A model generated the notes under the pieces. That model worked only from the letters and a program-made list of their open reading frames with translations, did not search any database and was not told the origin of the DNA. The translations under genes were made by a program, and so were the position numbers. Of a DNA stretch of 64,000 nucleotides, positions 1 through 9,353 are shown piece after piece. The DNA is taken from the NCBI RefSeq assembly GCF_014647795.1, contig NZ_BMPW01000034.1, positions 20,267-84,266 of the forward strand. The letters run 5' to 3'. Numbering within the stretch: the first letter of the stretch is position 1; the number at the start of each line of letters is the position of its first letter. This DNA is from Actinoplanes campanulatus. GTDB taxonomy: Bacteria; Actinomycetota; Actinomycetes; Mycobacteriales; Micromonosporaceae.

Positions 1-2
1 CG

Positions 3-635
3 CCGGCCGCGTTCACCCCGAGCGGCTACCACCATCTCGGCGCGGGCACCGGCGGCGAGTGGGGTGGGGTGTCCGGGCGCTTCTCCGTGGTGGACGGGTC
101 GGTACGGCCCCGCACGTACGACTTCGTGGTGGGCCGGTTCATGGCGAAGCGGGACCTCGGTGGGGGCCGGATCTCCTGGCTGGAGGCGGGCTGGGCGGAG
201 ACCGGCTGGGCCTCCCCCGGCCGCCAGCAGGTCTACACGTTCAACACGAACACCAACCGGTGGCAGTTCTACGACCAGTACCCGGTTCGGGCCGGCGACC
301 AGGTCTGGCTGGACCTGAACAGTGACCAGAACGGCCTGTGGCGGGCCTGGCTGTGGTGGGACGACCGGTGGAACCTGCTCACCGAGCAGCGGCTGCCGAT
401 CGGCCCGGCCGCCTACATCGAGCAGTACGTCGAGGTGCACGTCGACGCGTCCCGCCAGACCAAGATCGACGTGCCCAAGGTGACCGTCGACAACGTGCAG
501 CTGCGCCCGGCCGGCGGCGGGCCGGCCCGGTACTGGCGCGACGACGTCGCGACCGTGACCGGGGCGGCCGCCCGCGGCGGGTTCTGCCTGAACTGGGTGA
601 CCCGCTACGACACGTGGACCGCCGGGGACTGCTGA
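3..635 (+). CDS. C-terminal part of a secreted hypothetical protein
   Basis: The reading frame is open from the first bases of the window, so the start lies outside it. About 210 residues are visible. They are rich in Trp, Tyr, Gly and Asn with few Lys, as in extracellular beta-rich proteins of actinobacteria, and contain two Cys near the end (FCLNW and the terminal GDC). A valine codon at 69 could act as a start, but the upstream codons read as normal protein, so I treat the gene as 5'-truncated by the window edge. I do not recognise the family; a surface or carbohydrate-associated beta-sandwich is a guess from composition. It converges on ccsB, with stop codons three bases apart. Confidence 0.6.
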   Translation, partial: PAAFTPSGYHHLGAGTGGEWGGVSGRFSVVDGSVRPRTYDFVVGRFMAKRDLGGGRISWLEAGWAETGWASPGRQQVYTFNTNTNRWQFYDQYPVRAGDQVWLDLNSDQNGLWRAWLWWDDRWNLLTEQRLPIGPAAYIEQYVEVHVDASRQTKIDVPKVTVDNVQLRPAGGGPARYWRDDVATVTGAAARGGFCLNWVTRYDTWTAGDC

Positions 636-638
636 CGC

Positions 639-1562
639 CTAGGCGTACGAGTGCAGGCCCTCGAAGAACAGGTTCACGCCGAACAGGTTCATCAGCATCG
701 TCACGAAGCCGATGACGGCGATCCAGGTGGCGGTGGTCCGCTTGACGCTCGGGGTGGCCCGGGCGTGCAGGTAGGCGGCGTAGACGATCCAGGAGATGAA
801 GGCCCACACCTCCTTGGGGTCCCAGCCCCAGTAGCGGCCCCAGGACGCCTCGGCCCACAGCGGCCCGGCGATCAGCGCCCCGAACGTGAACAGCGGGAAG
901 GCGAAGGCGTGCAGACGGAAGGTGAGCCGCTCCAGCGTGCCCGCATCACCGACGCGCTTGCCCAGCGTGTAGGGGAAGCCGCGCTTACCGGTGTCCCACC
1001 CGTTCTTGATCAGGAACATGGCGGCCGGGACCACGCCGACCAGGAAGATGCCGGACGAGATGATGATCGTCGAGACGTGGAAGACGTACCAGTACGAGTT
1101 CAGCGCCGGGACCAGCGGCCCGACGGGGGTGTAGGCGACCAGCGCGGCCGCGCCCAGCAGCACCACCAGGGTGAGGCTGGCGAACAGACCCAGGTGCCGG
1201 ACGGCCGGCTTGCGCAGCAGCACACCGGCCCAGACCGCGGAGCCGATCAGCGCGGTGGAGAGGATGTACTCGTACATGTTTCCCCAGGGCATCCGCTCGG
1301 CGGCGACGCCCCGGGTGACCGTGGTGGCCAGGTGCAGGGCCAGGGCGATCAGGTTGAGCGCCACCCCGATCCGGCCGACGAGCTCGCCCCGGTCGCGTTC
1401 CGGCGCCTTCTCCAATTCGGGAACCGGAGCGCCGGCCCCCACCAGAGCGGCCCGCCCGATGTGGCTGCGCCGGCCGAACGCGTACTCCCCGGCGTAGCAG
1501 ACCATGGCGGCCAGGTAGGCCAGCACGGTCAGCGCCATAAGTTGATTGGACAGCTCCGCCAT
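639..1562 (-). CDS. ccsB: Cytochrome c biogenesis protein CcsB (ResC/CcsA-type haem handling)
   Basis: A polytopic membrane protein of 307 residues with about eight hydrophobic segments. It carries the tryptophan-rich WWD signature near residues 241-255 (GRYWGWDPKEVWAF) and conserved histidines (VFHVST, AYLHAR) expected to ligate haem. In System II maturation it works with ResB to move haem across the membrane and attach it to reduced CXXCH motifs of apocytochromes. Its start overlaps the resB stop by one base, so it is the last gene of the hemL-ccsB operon and is translationally coupled. Length is normal for the family. Confidence 0.95.
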   Translation of the reverse strand: MAELSNQLMALTVLAYLAAMVCYAGEYAFGRRSHIGRAALVGAGAPVPELEKAPERDRGELVGRIGVALNLIALALHLATTVTRGVAAERMPWGNMYEYILSTALIGSAVWAGVLLRKPAVRHLGLFASLTLVVLLGAAALVAYTPVGPLVPALNSYWYVFHVSTIIISSGIFLVGVVPAAMFLIKNGWDTGKRGFPYTLGKRVGDAGTLERLTFRLHAFAFPLFTFGALIAGPLWAEASWGRYWGWDPKEVWAFISWIVYAAYLHARATPSVKRTTATWIAVIGFVTMLMNLFGVNLFFEGLHSYA

Positions 1563-3154
1563 CAGGGCGTCCCTTCCTTGATGTGCCGGGTGAGCGCCGC
1601 GAACTCATCGCCGAAACCTGGATAGTCGGTACGTGGGAGGCCACCGGCTTCGATCGCGCTGCCGTTCTCGGCGGGCACCACCCGGAACCAAACCCTACGG
1701 CGGTGCGTGAACAGCGACAGCATCAACCCGGCCAGCCCCAGCACCGCCCCGATCAGCATGAGGAACTGGGTCGGGTCGTGCCGGATCGAGATCGTGGCGA
1801 ACCGGCGGATCCCGGCGAACTCGAGGGTGCTGCCGTCGTCGAGGGTCCACTTCTCGCCGGGCCGCAGCACGTACGGCCGCTCGCCACTGATCTTCTTGAG
1901 GTCGCCGTCGGCGATCTGCTCACGGTTCAGCGCGTAGACCGAGCTCGGCTTGCCGACGTCCAGTCCCAGGTCGCCGCGGTAGGCCGCGATGTAGAGCACC
2001 GGGTTGTCCGCCGCCGGGAACTTCGAGGTCGCGCTGCCGTCGGTGCCGCCGGTCGGCAGGAAGACGCCCTCGAAGCCCATCTGGAGTTTCGGGTCCCGCT
2101 CACCGGTGGCCGGATCGAGGTTGACGTCCGGGAACTGGACGACCCCCTCGCTGGTCATGTTGAGGTCGCCGGGCAGGAACGGGACGACCTTGGTCTGCGA
2201 GGCGCCGTACCGGTCGGTGTAGCGCAGCACCGGCGCGTAGCCCTGGCCGATCAGGTTGATGTTGGCGCCGTCGAGCCGCAGCGGGTCGTTGACGGTGAAC
2301 CGGTCCGGGCGGTAGTCGCCGCCGTTCTCGCTCACCTCGACCGTGGCCTCGAACGACTTCGGCACCCCGCTGGACTGGAAGGTGGATTCGAAATCGGTCA
2401 TCCGCACGCAGAAGTCGGGCAGGTCCGAGGCGTCCACCCGGGGGCCGAGGACCGACTCGTCGAACTGCGTGACAGCGCTGCAGAAACCCTGGTCGGCACC
2501 CTCCACCAGGAGGCGGTTCGCGTGCCAGCCGTACCAGTGCCCGAACCCGACGCCGACCAGCACCGCCAGCATGGCGAAGTGGAAGAGCAGGTTGCCGGTC
2601 TCCTTGAGATAGCCCTTCTCGGCCGCGACGGTCCAGCCGTCGGACGTCTCCCGCAGCCGGGTCCGCCAGCGCCGCCGGCGCAGCGTCTTCGCGATCTCCG
2701 CGGCCACGGCCGCGGGCTCCTCCGGGCGTTCCGCTCCGGGGGCATGCTGCGGCAGCCGGTCCAACCGCTTCGGAGCATCCGGGGGTACGGTCCTGAGCGC
2801 CCGGACGTGGTCGCGCAGCCGGGGCAGCACGCACCCGATGAGCGACGTGAAGAGCAGCAGGTAGATCGCCGCGAACCAGGGTGACGCGTAGACGTCGAAG
2901 GCGAAGAGCCGGTCGATCGCCGGAGCCAGCTTCGGATGGGCGGCGAAGTACTCGGCGACGTTCTCCCGGCTCACCGAGCGCTGCGGGAAGATCGAGCCCG
3001 GGACCGCGGCCACCGCCAGCAGGAAGAGCAGGATCAACGCCGTACGCATGCTGGTGAGCTGGCGCCAGGAGTTGCGCAGCAGGGCCCACAGCGGGTTGCC
3101 CCGGCCCGGCGGCGGCGCGCCGGCGGTGGCGGGACGGTCCTCGACGACTGTCAC
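1562..3154 (-). CDS. resB: Cytochrome c biogenesis protein ResB
   Basis: A 530-residue System II protein. Three hydrophobic segments lie in the first 200 residues (around WRQLTSMRTALILLF, AIYLLLFTSLIGC and FHFAMLAVLVGVGF). A large extracytoplasmic domain follows, and a last membrane segment near residues 462-485 (FLMLIGAVLGLAGLMLSLF). It forms the haem delivery and ligation complex with CcsB. The start is GTG and overlaps the ccdA stop (GTGA), so it is translationally coupled. Length and topology match actinobacterial ResB, whose membrane spans and long periplasmic loop are typical. Confidence 0.95.
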   Translation of the reverse strand: MTVVEDRPATAGAPPPGRGNPLWALLRNSWRQLTSMRTALILLFLLAVAAVPGSIFPQRSVSRENVAEYFAAHPKLAPAIDRLFAFDVYASPWFAAIYLLLFTSLIGCVLPRLRDHVRALRTVPPDAPKRLDRLPQHAPGAERPEEPAAVAAEIAKTLRRRRWRTRLRETSDGWTVAAEKGYLKETGNLLFHFAMLAVLVGVGFGHWYGWHANRLLVEGADQGFCSAVTQFDESVLGPRVDASDLPDFCVRMTDFESTFQSSGVPKSFEATVEVSENGGDYRPDRFTVNDPLRLDGANINLIGQGYAPVLRYTDRYGASQTKVVPFLPGDLNMTSEGVVQFPDVNLDPATGERDPKLQMGFEGVFLPTGGTDGSATSKFPAADNPVLYIAAYRGDLGLDVGKPSSVYALNREQIADGDLKKISGERPYVLRPGEKWTLDDGSTLEFAGIRRFATISIRHDPTQFLMLIGAVLGLAGLMLSLFTHRRRVWFRVVPAENGSAIEAGGLPRTDYPGFGDEFAALTRHIKEGTP

Positions 3155-3906
3155 AGCAGCGTCCCCTCACCGACGTTGACGCTGGTCATCAGCCAGGTGA
3201 GGAAGTACTCCCACTGGCCGGAGACGAGCGCCACCCCGACCAGGATGAGCAGCACCCCACCGACCCGGGTGACCCATCGGCTGTTGCGGCGGATCGCCTT
3301 GAACACGCCGAGCAGCCGGCGGAAGAAGAGCCCGAACAGGATGAACGGGATGCCCAGCCCGAGGCTGAAGGTGATCGCCAGGAGCACCGCGCGGTCGGCC
3401 TGCCCGGTCGTGGTGGCCAGCACCATCACGCCGCCCAGGGTCGGGCCGACGCACGGGATCCAGGACAGCGCGAAGATCGCGCCGAAGACCGGGGCGCCCA
3501 GCAGCCCGGCGGCCGGCAGCCGGTTGATCCGGGCCTCCCGCTGGAAGCCCGGGATCACGCCGAGATAGCCCAGGCCCAGCACGATGACGAGGATCCCGAG
3601 GACGAGGTTCAGCGTGTCCCGGTGGGTGATCATCGTGAAGCTGGCGGTCGTGGCCAGCGTGCCGAGCGTGAAGACGATCGAGAAGCCGAGCACGAAGAGC
3701 CCGGTCCCGGCGAGGATCCGGCCCTTCGCCCGGCCGGTGGGCGCCTCCAGATCGGAACCGGCCAACCCGGTGACGTACGAGAGGTAGCCTGGGAGCAGCG
3801 GCAACACGCACGGCGAGAGGATGCTCACCAGTCCGGCGATGAGCGCCGCGCCGATCGCGAGCAGCAGCGGCCCGTCCATGACCGCGCCCTTGAAGACCTC
3901 ACCCAT
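3151..3906 (-). CDS. ccdA: Cytochrome c biogenesis / thiol-disulfide transporter CcdA
   Basis: A 251-residue protein with about six membrane spans. It has the two conserved membrane Cys: one in LSPCVLPLLPGY near residue 32, the other in SWIPCVGPTLGG near residue 150. CcdA carries electrons from cytoplasmic thioredoxin to extracytoplasmic thioredoxin-like proteins, keeping apocytochrome haem-binding cysteines reduced. Its probable electron acceptor is the TlpA-like lipoprotein encoded just upstream. It overlaps that gene's stop by one base and resB by four bases. An internal ATG at residue 10 (MDGPLLL) is an alternative start. Confidence 0.95.
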   Translation of the reverse strand: MGEVFKGAVMDGPLLLAIGAALIAGLVSILSPCVLPLLPGYLSYVTGLAGSDLEAPTGRAKGRILAGTGLFVLGFSIVFTLGTLATTASFTMITHRDTLNLVLGILVIVLGLGYLGVIPGFQREARINRLPAAGLLGAPVFGAIFALSWIPCVGPTLGGVMVLATTTGQADRAVLLAITFSLGLGIPFILFGLFFRRLLGVFKAIRRNSRWVTRVGGVLLILVGVALVSGQWEYFLTWLMTSVNVGEGTLL

Positions 3907-4466
3907 CAGCCGGCCGCCTCCGCCGCGATCCGCTCCACCAGCGGCTGCAACTCACCGTTGGTGGTCGAGCGCCGGATGGCGGCCGCGATCCGGCCCTGCC
4001 GGTCCAGGATCAGGGTGCTCGGCACCGCGCTCTGGGTCACGTCGAACTTGAGCCCGACCCGGCCCTCGAAGTCGTACACACTGCCGTAGGTGACCTTGTA
4101 CCCGCGCTCGAACGCCTTCGCCGAGTCCCGGTCGTCGCGGGTGTTGACGCCGAGGAAGGTGACGTTGGAGTCCTTGGTCGCCTGGTAGGTCTTCTCCAGG
4201 TCGTCCGCCTCGGCCCGGCACGGCGCGCACCAGGAGCCCCAGAAGTTGACCACGACCACCTTGCCGCGGTCCGCCGCCAGGTCGTAGGCGGCGCCGTCCA
4301 GCAGCTCCCCGGTCACGCCGGAGACCAGCGGCCGCTCCGCCGCGGCGCACTCCACCACCATGTTCGTGGTGGTGCATTTCGTCGCCCAGTTCCCCTCGCC
4401 GCCGCAGCCGCTCAGGGCTCCGGCGGCGGTGACCGCGGTGAGGGCGGCGACGGCGAGGCGGCGCAC
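3906..4466 (-). CDS. TlpA/ResA-like thiol-disulfide oxidoreductase, lipoprotein
   Basis: From the GTG at 4466 this gives 186 residues. A short hydrophobic signal ends in a lipobox (GALSGC, lipidated Cys21), so the protein sits outside the membrane as a lipoprotein. The thioredoxin fold carries a WCAPC active site (Cys80 and Cys83) in the context NFWGSWCAPCRAE. An extra Cys pair near residues 31 and 40 is unusual. It should reduce apocytochrome c thiols using electrons from CcdA. I chose this start because it sits two bases after the upstream stop and begins an exact signal peptide; the longer open frame upstream has no signal sequence. Confidence 0.92.
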   Translation of the reverse strand: MRRLAVAALTAVTAAGALSGCGGEGNWATKCTTTNMVVECAAAERPLVSGVTGELLDGAAYDLAADRGKVVVVNFWGSWCAPCRAEADDLEKTYQATKDSNVTFLGVNTRDDRDSAKAFERGYKVTYGSVYDFEGRVGLKFDVTQSAVPSTLILDRQGRIAAAIRRSTTNGELQPLVERIAAEAAG

Positions 4467-4468
4467 GG

Positions 4469-5125
4469 TCAGGCTCCCTTGGCTGTCTTGGCCGTCGCGG
4501 ACATGGCGACCAGGTGTGCGGCGGGCTCCGAGTAGTCGATGCCGACCACCTTGGACCCCTCGAACCGGAACGAGGTCAGGCTGGCCAGACCGCACTCCCG
4601 GCGCCTCGGATCGTGCCAGAGGCGCTTGCCCTCGACGTACCGCCGGAGCGTCCAGACGGGCAGCTGGTGCGAGACGCAGACCGCCTCGTGGCCCTCGGCC
4701 GCGACCCGGGCAGCCTGGACCGCCGCGAACATCCGCTGCGCGATCACCAGGTACGCCTCGCCCCAGGACGGGGTGATCGGGTCACGCAGCACCCACCAGT
4801 GCCGCGGGTTGCTGAACGCGCCGTCGCCGACCGAGACCTTCTTGCCCTCGAAGTAGTTCGCGCTCTCGATCAGCCGCACGTCGGTGGCGATGTCCAGTTT
4901 GAACTCGGCGGCGAACGGGGCCGCGGTCTCCTGCGCACGCTCCAGCGGGCTGGACACCACGTGCGTGATGTCCCGGCCGGACAGCACCTCGGCGGCCGCC
5001 TTCGCCATCTGGTGGCCCAGCTCGGAGAGGTGGAAGTCGGGCAGGCGCCCGTACAGGATCTTGGTGGGGTTGTAGACCTCGCCGTGCCGCAGCACGTGGA
5101 CCGTGGTCTTCGTCGGCTCGGTCAA
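4469..5125 (-). CDS. Histidine phosphatase family protein (phosphoglycerate mutase-like)
   Basis: A 218-residue protein with the branch-defining motif LRHGE at residues 12-16 (catalytic His14) and the second His in VSHQLPVW near residue 155. The fold uses a phosphohistidine intermediate; the substrate cannot be read from sequence. The TTG at 5125 is preceded by GGGAG seven bases upstream and overlaps the region just after the hemL stop, which fits translational coupling better than the longer frame that runs into hemL. Its place between hemL and the cytochrome maturation genes is common in actinobacteria, but its role there is not evident. Confidence 0.85.
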   Translation of the reverse strand: MTEPTKTTVHVLRHGEVYNPTKILYGRLPDFHLSELGHQMAKAAAEVLSGRDITHVVSSPLERAQETAAPFAAEFKLDIATDVRLIESANYFEGKKVSVGDGAFSNPRHWWVLRDPITPSWGEAYLVIAQRMFAAVQAARVAAEGHEAVCVSHQLPVWTLRRYVEGKRLWHDPRRRECGLASLTSFRFEGSKVVGIDYSEPAAHLVAMSATAKTAKGA

Positions 5126-5127
5126 GG

Positions 5128-6453
5128 TCAGGCTCCCGCTGCCGCTCGGGCCGCGTGCGGTGCCGCCGCGGCGATCGTTTCCAGTGCCAGGTCGTCGATC
5201 GCCGTCGACACGAACCACGACTCGAAGGCGCTCGGCGGCAGGTAGACGCCGCGGGCCAGCATGGTGTGGAAGAACGCCTTGAACGCGGCCGCGTCCTGGG
5301 TCTTCGCGGAGTCGTAGTCGACGACATCGGCGTCGGTGAAGAAGATCGAGAACATGTTTCCGGCGTACGAGAGCCGGTGCGCGACACCCGCGGCGCCGAG
5401 CGCATCGGAGCAGAGCGAGCCGATGGTGCCGGCCAGCTCGTCCAGGCGCTTGTAGGCGGCCGCGTCGGCGAGCCGCAGCGAGGTCAGGCCGGCGGCGCAG
5501 GCCAGCGGGTTACCGGAGAGGGTGCCCGCCTGGTAGACCGGACCGGCCGGGGCGAGCCGGGACATGATCTCCCGGCGGCCGCCGAACGCCGCGGCGGGCA
5601 GGCCACCGCCCATCACCTTGCCGAAGGTGAACAGGTCGGCGTCGACCGGGTGCAGCCCGGCCCAGCCGCCGGCGGAGACCCGGAAGCCGGTCATCACCTC
5701 GTCGATGATGAGCAGCGCGCCGTGCCGGTGGGCGATCTCGGCGAGCTTGCCGTTGAAGTCGTCGCGCGGGGTGACCACGCCCATGTTGCCCGGGGCCGCC
5801 TCGGTGATGATCGCGGCGATCTCGGCGCCCTCGGACGCGAACGCCGCTTCGACGGCGGCCACGTCGTTGTACGGCAGCACGATCGTCTCGCTGGCCGCCG
5901 CACCGGTGACACCGGGCGAGTCGGGCAGGCCGAGGGTGGCCACGCCGGAGCCGGCCGCGGCCAGCAGCGCGTCCACGTGGCCGTGGTAGCAGCCGGCGAA
6001 CTTCACGATCTTCGACCGGCCGGTGTAGCCACGGGCCAGCCGGATCGCGGTCATGGTCGCCTCGGTGCCCGAGTTGACCAGCCGCACCTCGTCGATCGGG
6101 GTCCGGCGGACGATCTCCTCGGCCAGGTCCACCTCGCCGGCGGTGGGCGTACCGAAACTGGTGCCCAGTGCCGCGGCGCGCTGCACCGCCTCGATGATCT
6201 CGGGGTGTGCGTGCCCGTGGATGAGCGGGCCCCAGGAGCAGACCAGGTCGACGTAGCGACGCCCGTCCGCGTCGGTGAGCCACGGGCCGCTGCCCGAGGC
6301 CATGAACCGGGGCGTCCCGCCGACCGCGCGGAACGCACGCACAGGTGAATTCACCCCGCCGGGCACGATGGCCTGGGCGCGGTCGAACAGGGCCTGGGAG
6401 ACCGGGGCATCCTCCGGGTACGGAAGATCCGCGGCGGGATATGTCGTGGTCAC
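5128..6453 (-). CDS. hemL: Glutamate-1-semialdehyde 2,1-aminomutase
   Basis: A class III PLP-dependent aminotransferase of about 441 residues that makes 5-aminolevulinate from glutamate-1-semialdehyde, the C5 route to haem. Recognisable blocks are the N-terminal [13 protein letters not shown], the PLP-phosphate loop [26 protein letters not shown], and the Schiff-base lysine in [12 protein letters not shown]. The GTG at 6453 has GGGGA five bases upstream; an ATG four codons earlier (6465) lacks a ribosome site. It is first in the operon that continues into cytochrome c maturation, so haem supply and haem attachment are co-transcribed. Confidence 0.95.
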   Translation of the reverse strand: MTTTYPAADLPYPEDAPVSQALFDRAQAIVPGGVNSPVRAFRAVGGTPRFMASGSGPWLTDADGRRYVDLVCSWGPLIHGHAHPEIIEAVQRAAALGTSFGTPTAGEVDLAEEIVRRTPIDEVRLVNSGTEATMTAIRLARGYTGRSKIVKFAGCYHGHVDALLAAAGSGVATLGLPDSPGVTGAAASETIVLPYNDVAAVEAAFASEGAEIAAIITEAAPGNMGVVTPRDDFNGKLAEIAHRHGALLIIDEVMTGFRVSAGGWAGLHPVDADLFTFGKVMGGGLPAAAFGGRREIMSRLAPAGPVYQAGTLSGNPLACAAGLTSLRLADAAAYKRLDELAGTIGSLCSDALGAAGVAHRLSYAGNMFSIFFTDADVVDYDSAKTQDAAAFKAFFHTMLARGVYLPPSAFESWFVSTAIDDLALETIAAAAPHAARAAAGA

Positions 6454-6590
6454 AGCGGTCCCCATTCTGTCAGCGGCATGAAACGAGTATTGCGAGAGGG
6501 TTGTTCACATCACCGGATGATGTCCTTCGAGCGCACGGCCTGATGGCGCCAGACGGGCCGATATACCCCGAAGAGGATAGGCTGAGCCGC

Positions 6591-6917
6591 GTGGAGCGTC
6601 CCGAGCTGTCCATCACGGTTCAGCGCACCCCGGACGAGGTCGTCATCCAGCTCGCCGGGGAAATCGATGTGCTCACGGTCACCGAGCTGGCCTCCGTCGT
6701 CAATGAAGTCCTGGCCGAGCCGCCGGCCCGGATCGTGCTGGACATGGCCGGCGTGACGTTCTGTGACTCCCAGGGCCTCGGCACGCTGGTGGTGCTCAGC
6801 CGCAAGGCGCAGCACACACAGGTGGTGCTCGCGCTGGTGAATGTCGGTGACTTCCTGATGCGTGTGCTCGACATCACCGGGCTCCGATCCGCCCTGATGA
6901 TCAGCAGCAACACCTGA
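6591..6917 (+). CDS. STAS-domain anti-sigma factor antagonist
   Basis: About 108 residues forming a single STAS domain. The phosphoacceptor serine lies in VTFCDSQGLGTLVVL, as in SpoIIAA/RsbV/BldG proteins. When unphosphorylated such proteins bind an anti-sigma kinase and free a sigma factor; the kinase phosphorylates the serine to switch it off. I place the start at GTG 6591 because the STAS fold begins just after it; an in-frame ATG at 6543 would add 16 residues. It is divergent from hemL and has no adjacent anti-sigma gene, so its partner is elsewhere, possibly one of the HATPase proteins in this window. Confidence 0.85.
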   Translation: MERPELSITVQRTPDEVVIQLAGEIDVLTVTELASVVNEVLAEPPARIVLDMAGVTFCDSQGLGTLVVLSRKAQHTQVVLALVNVGDFLMRVLDITGLRSALMISSNT

Positions 6918-6950
6918 CCGGCTGGCTGTGGATAACGCTGTGGACAACCG

Positions 6951-7733
6951 CTAGCGGAAGTCGCCGCTGACGTTCTCGGCCACGTTCGCACCGGTGGTCG
7001 CGGTCGCGGCGTAGGAGTCCCCGTTCGCGTCCCGCCCGCCGGTGGCATGGGTGTACCGCGCGTAGAACGTGTAGGTCCCCGGTTCCAGGGTGTCGCCGGA
7101 GGACAGCACGAAGCGGTAGACCGCCGTCCTGGACTCCTCGGTGACGGTGCTGGTCACGCTCGCGCCAGGTACCTGTTGGCTGCCACCGCGGGCGGTGAAC
7201 CCGTCGGTCTTCGCGATCCGGATCGTCACCTCGAGGGCGGTGAGCCGCTCGCCGGTCGTCACCGTGACCACGCTGCTGGCCTGGGAGTCACCGTCCGGGG
7301 CGACCGAGCCGTCCGCCCACAGCGTGCTCTTCGCCGGGGCCACGCCGCTGGTGGCGACCGACGGGCTCGGCGACCGGCTGGGCGGCCGGGACTTCGGGGT
7401 GCGGCCGGGGACGGAGCTCGGGTTGCCGGTCGGGCCGATCGCGCTGGAGGCGGCCACACCGCTCGGGGTGGGCCCGGGCGTGACCGTCACCGAGGGGGTG
7501 GGCCCGGGAACCGGGTCGCCGTCGCCGGCGACCGCCCACTGCGCGAAGCCGCCGCCGCCGAGCACCGCGGCGACCGCCACGGCCGCTCCGGCGATCGTCC
7601 CCCGGGGGCGTTTCGCGACCTGGTTGCGCATGGCGGTCTGGGTGATCCGGTCGAGCATCGCCTCACGGTCCGGCCGGTGCGCCGCCGCCTCGGCGCGCAG
7701 TGCCGCGCGCAGCTCAGGTTCGATGAGCGTCAT
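6951..7733 (-). CDS. Membrane-anchored hypothetical protein with Pro/Ser-rich linker
   Basis: A 260-residue protein. It has a charged cytoplasmic segment of about 45 residues (including DREAMLDRITQTAM), one membrane span (residues 47-68, TIAGAAVAVAAVLGGGGFAQ), a long Pro/Ser/Thr linker, and an outer beta-rich domain from about residue 140. The layout resembles single-pass anti-sigma or sensor proteins, but no zinc-finger or sigma gene is next to it. A strong GGGGAGG ribosome site precedes ATG 7733. The family is not recognised and the function is unknown. Confidence 0.75.
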   Translation of the reverse strand: MTLIEPELRAALRAEAAAHRPDREAMLDRITQTAMRNQVAKRPRGTIAGAAVAVAAVLGGGGFAQWAVAGDGDPVPGPTPSVTVTPGPTPSGVAASSAIGPTGNPSSVPGRTPKSRPPSRSPSPSVATSGVAPAKSTLWADGSVAPDGDSQASSVVTVTTGERLTALEVTIRIAKTDGFTARGGSQQVPGASVTSTVTEESRTAVYRFVLSSGDTLEPGTYTFYARYTHATGGRDANGDSYAATATTGANVAENVSGDFR

Positions 7734-7834
7734 CGCGCCGCCTCCCCACCGTCGATTCGGGCCAGGGCGACATCGGCACCCTTCGGTTCCTCCGGCCGTG
7801 GCCGCCGGGCAGAGCCTCCCGGCGGCCACGACGA

Positions 7835-9274
7835 TCACTTGAAGGTGATGTCGGACTCGTTGTAGAGGCAGTTGACGCCGTCGGCGCCGGTGCCGATCTT
7901 GGTCGGTTCCTTGCCGGAGCTGTTGCCGGTGAACTTGACGCAGATGTCCAGGCTCTTCTTGCCGACCACGGTGACCTTGGAGATCGTGGCGGTGTCGCCG
8001 TAGTTGGTGTTGATGCCGACCAGGCTGCCGGCCGGGGCGGTGGCGACCACGTTCTGCACCACGACGGCGCGCTTGTGCTGCGTCGAGCAGTTGCCGCACG
8101 ACCGGTACAGCTTGCCGAAGTCCTCGACCTGGAAGTTCTTGATGGTCAGCGTGCCGCCGCCGTTGTGCTGGAAGACCTTGTCGTCCGCACCCTTGGCGCC
8201 GCCACCGTCCACGGTGTAGGTGGCCGAGGTGCCGCCCTTGAAAGTGGCCGCGTCCTCACCGACGTTCTCCCACCACACGTTGATCAGCGTGCAGGAGCCG
8301 GAGCAGTGGATGCCGTCGGCGGCCGGGGCGCCGAGGATGACGTTCTTCAGCACCGCGCCGTCGGCCAGCTTGAAGATCGGGTCCTGCGACTCGTCCTGGG
8401 AGTCGCTGCCCAGGTCGCCGCTGCCGAAGTAGCGGACGTTGCCGCCGTCGAGCGTGCCGGACACGGCGATGGTCGCGGTGACCGCCTTCTCGCCGGTCGC
8501 GGACGGCCACGCGGCGCTCGTGCTGGTGGCGGTGGCGGTCGGGGTGGCCGTAGCGGTCTTGGTGGCGGTCGGGGTGGCCGTAGCGGTCTTGGTGGCGGTC
8601 GGCGACGCGGTCGCCGAGGAGGTCGCGCCGGCGCCGAGGGCGGCCACCGAGACGTCGTCGAACTCGGCCGAGGCGTAGCTGGTGACCAGGCCGATCCGGC
8701 CGGCGCCGGCGAGCGAACCGGCGCCGGAGGCGACCTTGGCGCCGTCCAGGTAGCCGGTGACGGTGCTGCCGGAGACGTCCACCTTGAGGGTGTGCCACGC
8801 GGCCGGGTCGCTCACCACGGCCGAGCCGAGGCTGGTGATCGTGCTGCCCTTGACCGCCTGGAGCTCGGCCCTGCCGGCCGAGGTCAGGGCGAGCCGGTAC
8901 ATGGTGGAGGAGCCGCTGGCCCGGGCCGCGACACCGGCCAGGCCCCTGCTCAGGTCAAGCCCTTTGACCTTGGCCTCGACCGAGTAGTTGGTCCAGGAGG
9001 TCTCACCGGCGAAGACCCGGGCGAGCTCGCTGTCGGCCTTGGCCTGCTTGTAGACCTTGGAGCCGTCGGAGACCACGGACCAGGTGCCGCCGGACTTGGA
9101 CCAGTTGCCCGCGCCGCTCTCGAAGTCGTCGCTGAACAGGGTGCCGGCCGAGGCGGACGGGACGAGGACGGCGACCAGCGCGGTGACGGCGCCGGCCGCA
9201 CCGGCCGCGCCGAGGCCCATGACCAGACGACGGCGACGCCGGCTCGGGGTCGCGCTAGGCATTGCGTGCCGCAT
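7835..9274 (-). CDS. Secreted pectate lyase, polysaccharide lyase family 3
   Basis: A 479-residue extracellular enzyme. A twin-arginine-like basic stretch and signal peptide end near PSASA. A concanavalin-like beta-sandwich follows (about residues 45-210, DDFESGAGNWSKSGG). Next is a Thr/Ala/Pro linker with a repeated ATATPTATKT unit, then the PL3 catalytic beta-helix with hallmarks DGIHCSGSCTLINVWWENV, EDAATFKG, VFQHNGGG and LYRSCGNC. It should cleave polygalacturonate by beta-elimination with Ca2+. ATG 9274 follows AGGAG closely; GTG 9289 is the alternative. The upstream CRP-type site suggests catabolite control. Confidence 0.92.
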   Translation of the reverse strand: MRHAMPSATPSRRRRRLVMGLGAAGAAGAVTALVAVLVPSASAGTLFSDDFESGAGNWSKSGGTWSVVSDGSKVYKQAKADSELARVFAGETSWTNYSVEAKVKGLDLSRGLAGVAARASGSSTMYRLALTSAGRAELQAVKGSTITSLGSAVVSDPAAWHTLKVDVSGSTVTGYLDGAKVASGAGSLAGAGRIGLVTSYASAEFDDVSVAALGAGATSSATASPTATKTATATPTATKTATATPTATATSTSAAWPSATGEKAVTATIAVSGTLDGGNVRYFGSGDLGSDSQDESQDPIFKLADGAVLKNVILGAPAADGIHCSGSCTLINVWWENVGEDAATFKGGTSATYTVDGGGAKGADDKVFQHNGGGTLTIKNFQVEDFGKLYRSCGNCSTQHKRAVVVQNVVATAPAGSLVGINTNYGDTATISKVTVVGKKSLDICVKFTGNSSGKEPTKIGTGADGVNCLYNESDITFK

Positions 9275-9298
9275 GTTGCTCCTACTCACGGGAAGAGA

Positions 9299-9313
9299 TG
9301 ATCAAAGTGATCA
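9299..9313. promoter_or_regulatory. Palindrome in the pectate lyase leader
   Basis: Two copies of the self-complementary hexamer TGATCA are separated by AAG, giving a 15-base palindrome about 25 bases before the start codon. The position suits an operator or a leader control site. No regulator gene lies next to it, so its binding protein is unknown. Confidence 0.4.
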
Positions 9314-9353
9314 CGCCCCGGTAGTGGTGCGGCTGCCCAGCAAAGTTGTTCTT

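Noticed and set aside
8520-8610. Short tandem repeat resembling a CRISPR-like or minisatellite array
   Set aside because: It encodes the Thr/Ala/Pro linker of the pectate lyase (repeat unit about 36 bases without spacers), so it is a coding repeat.
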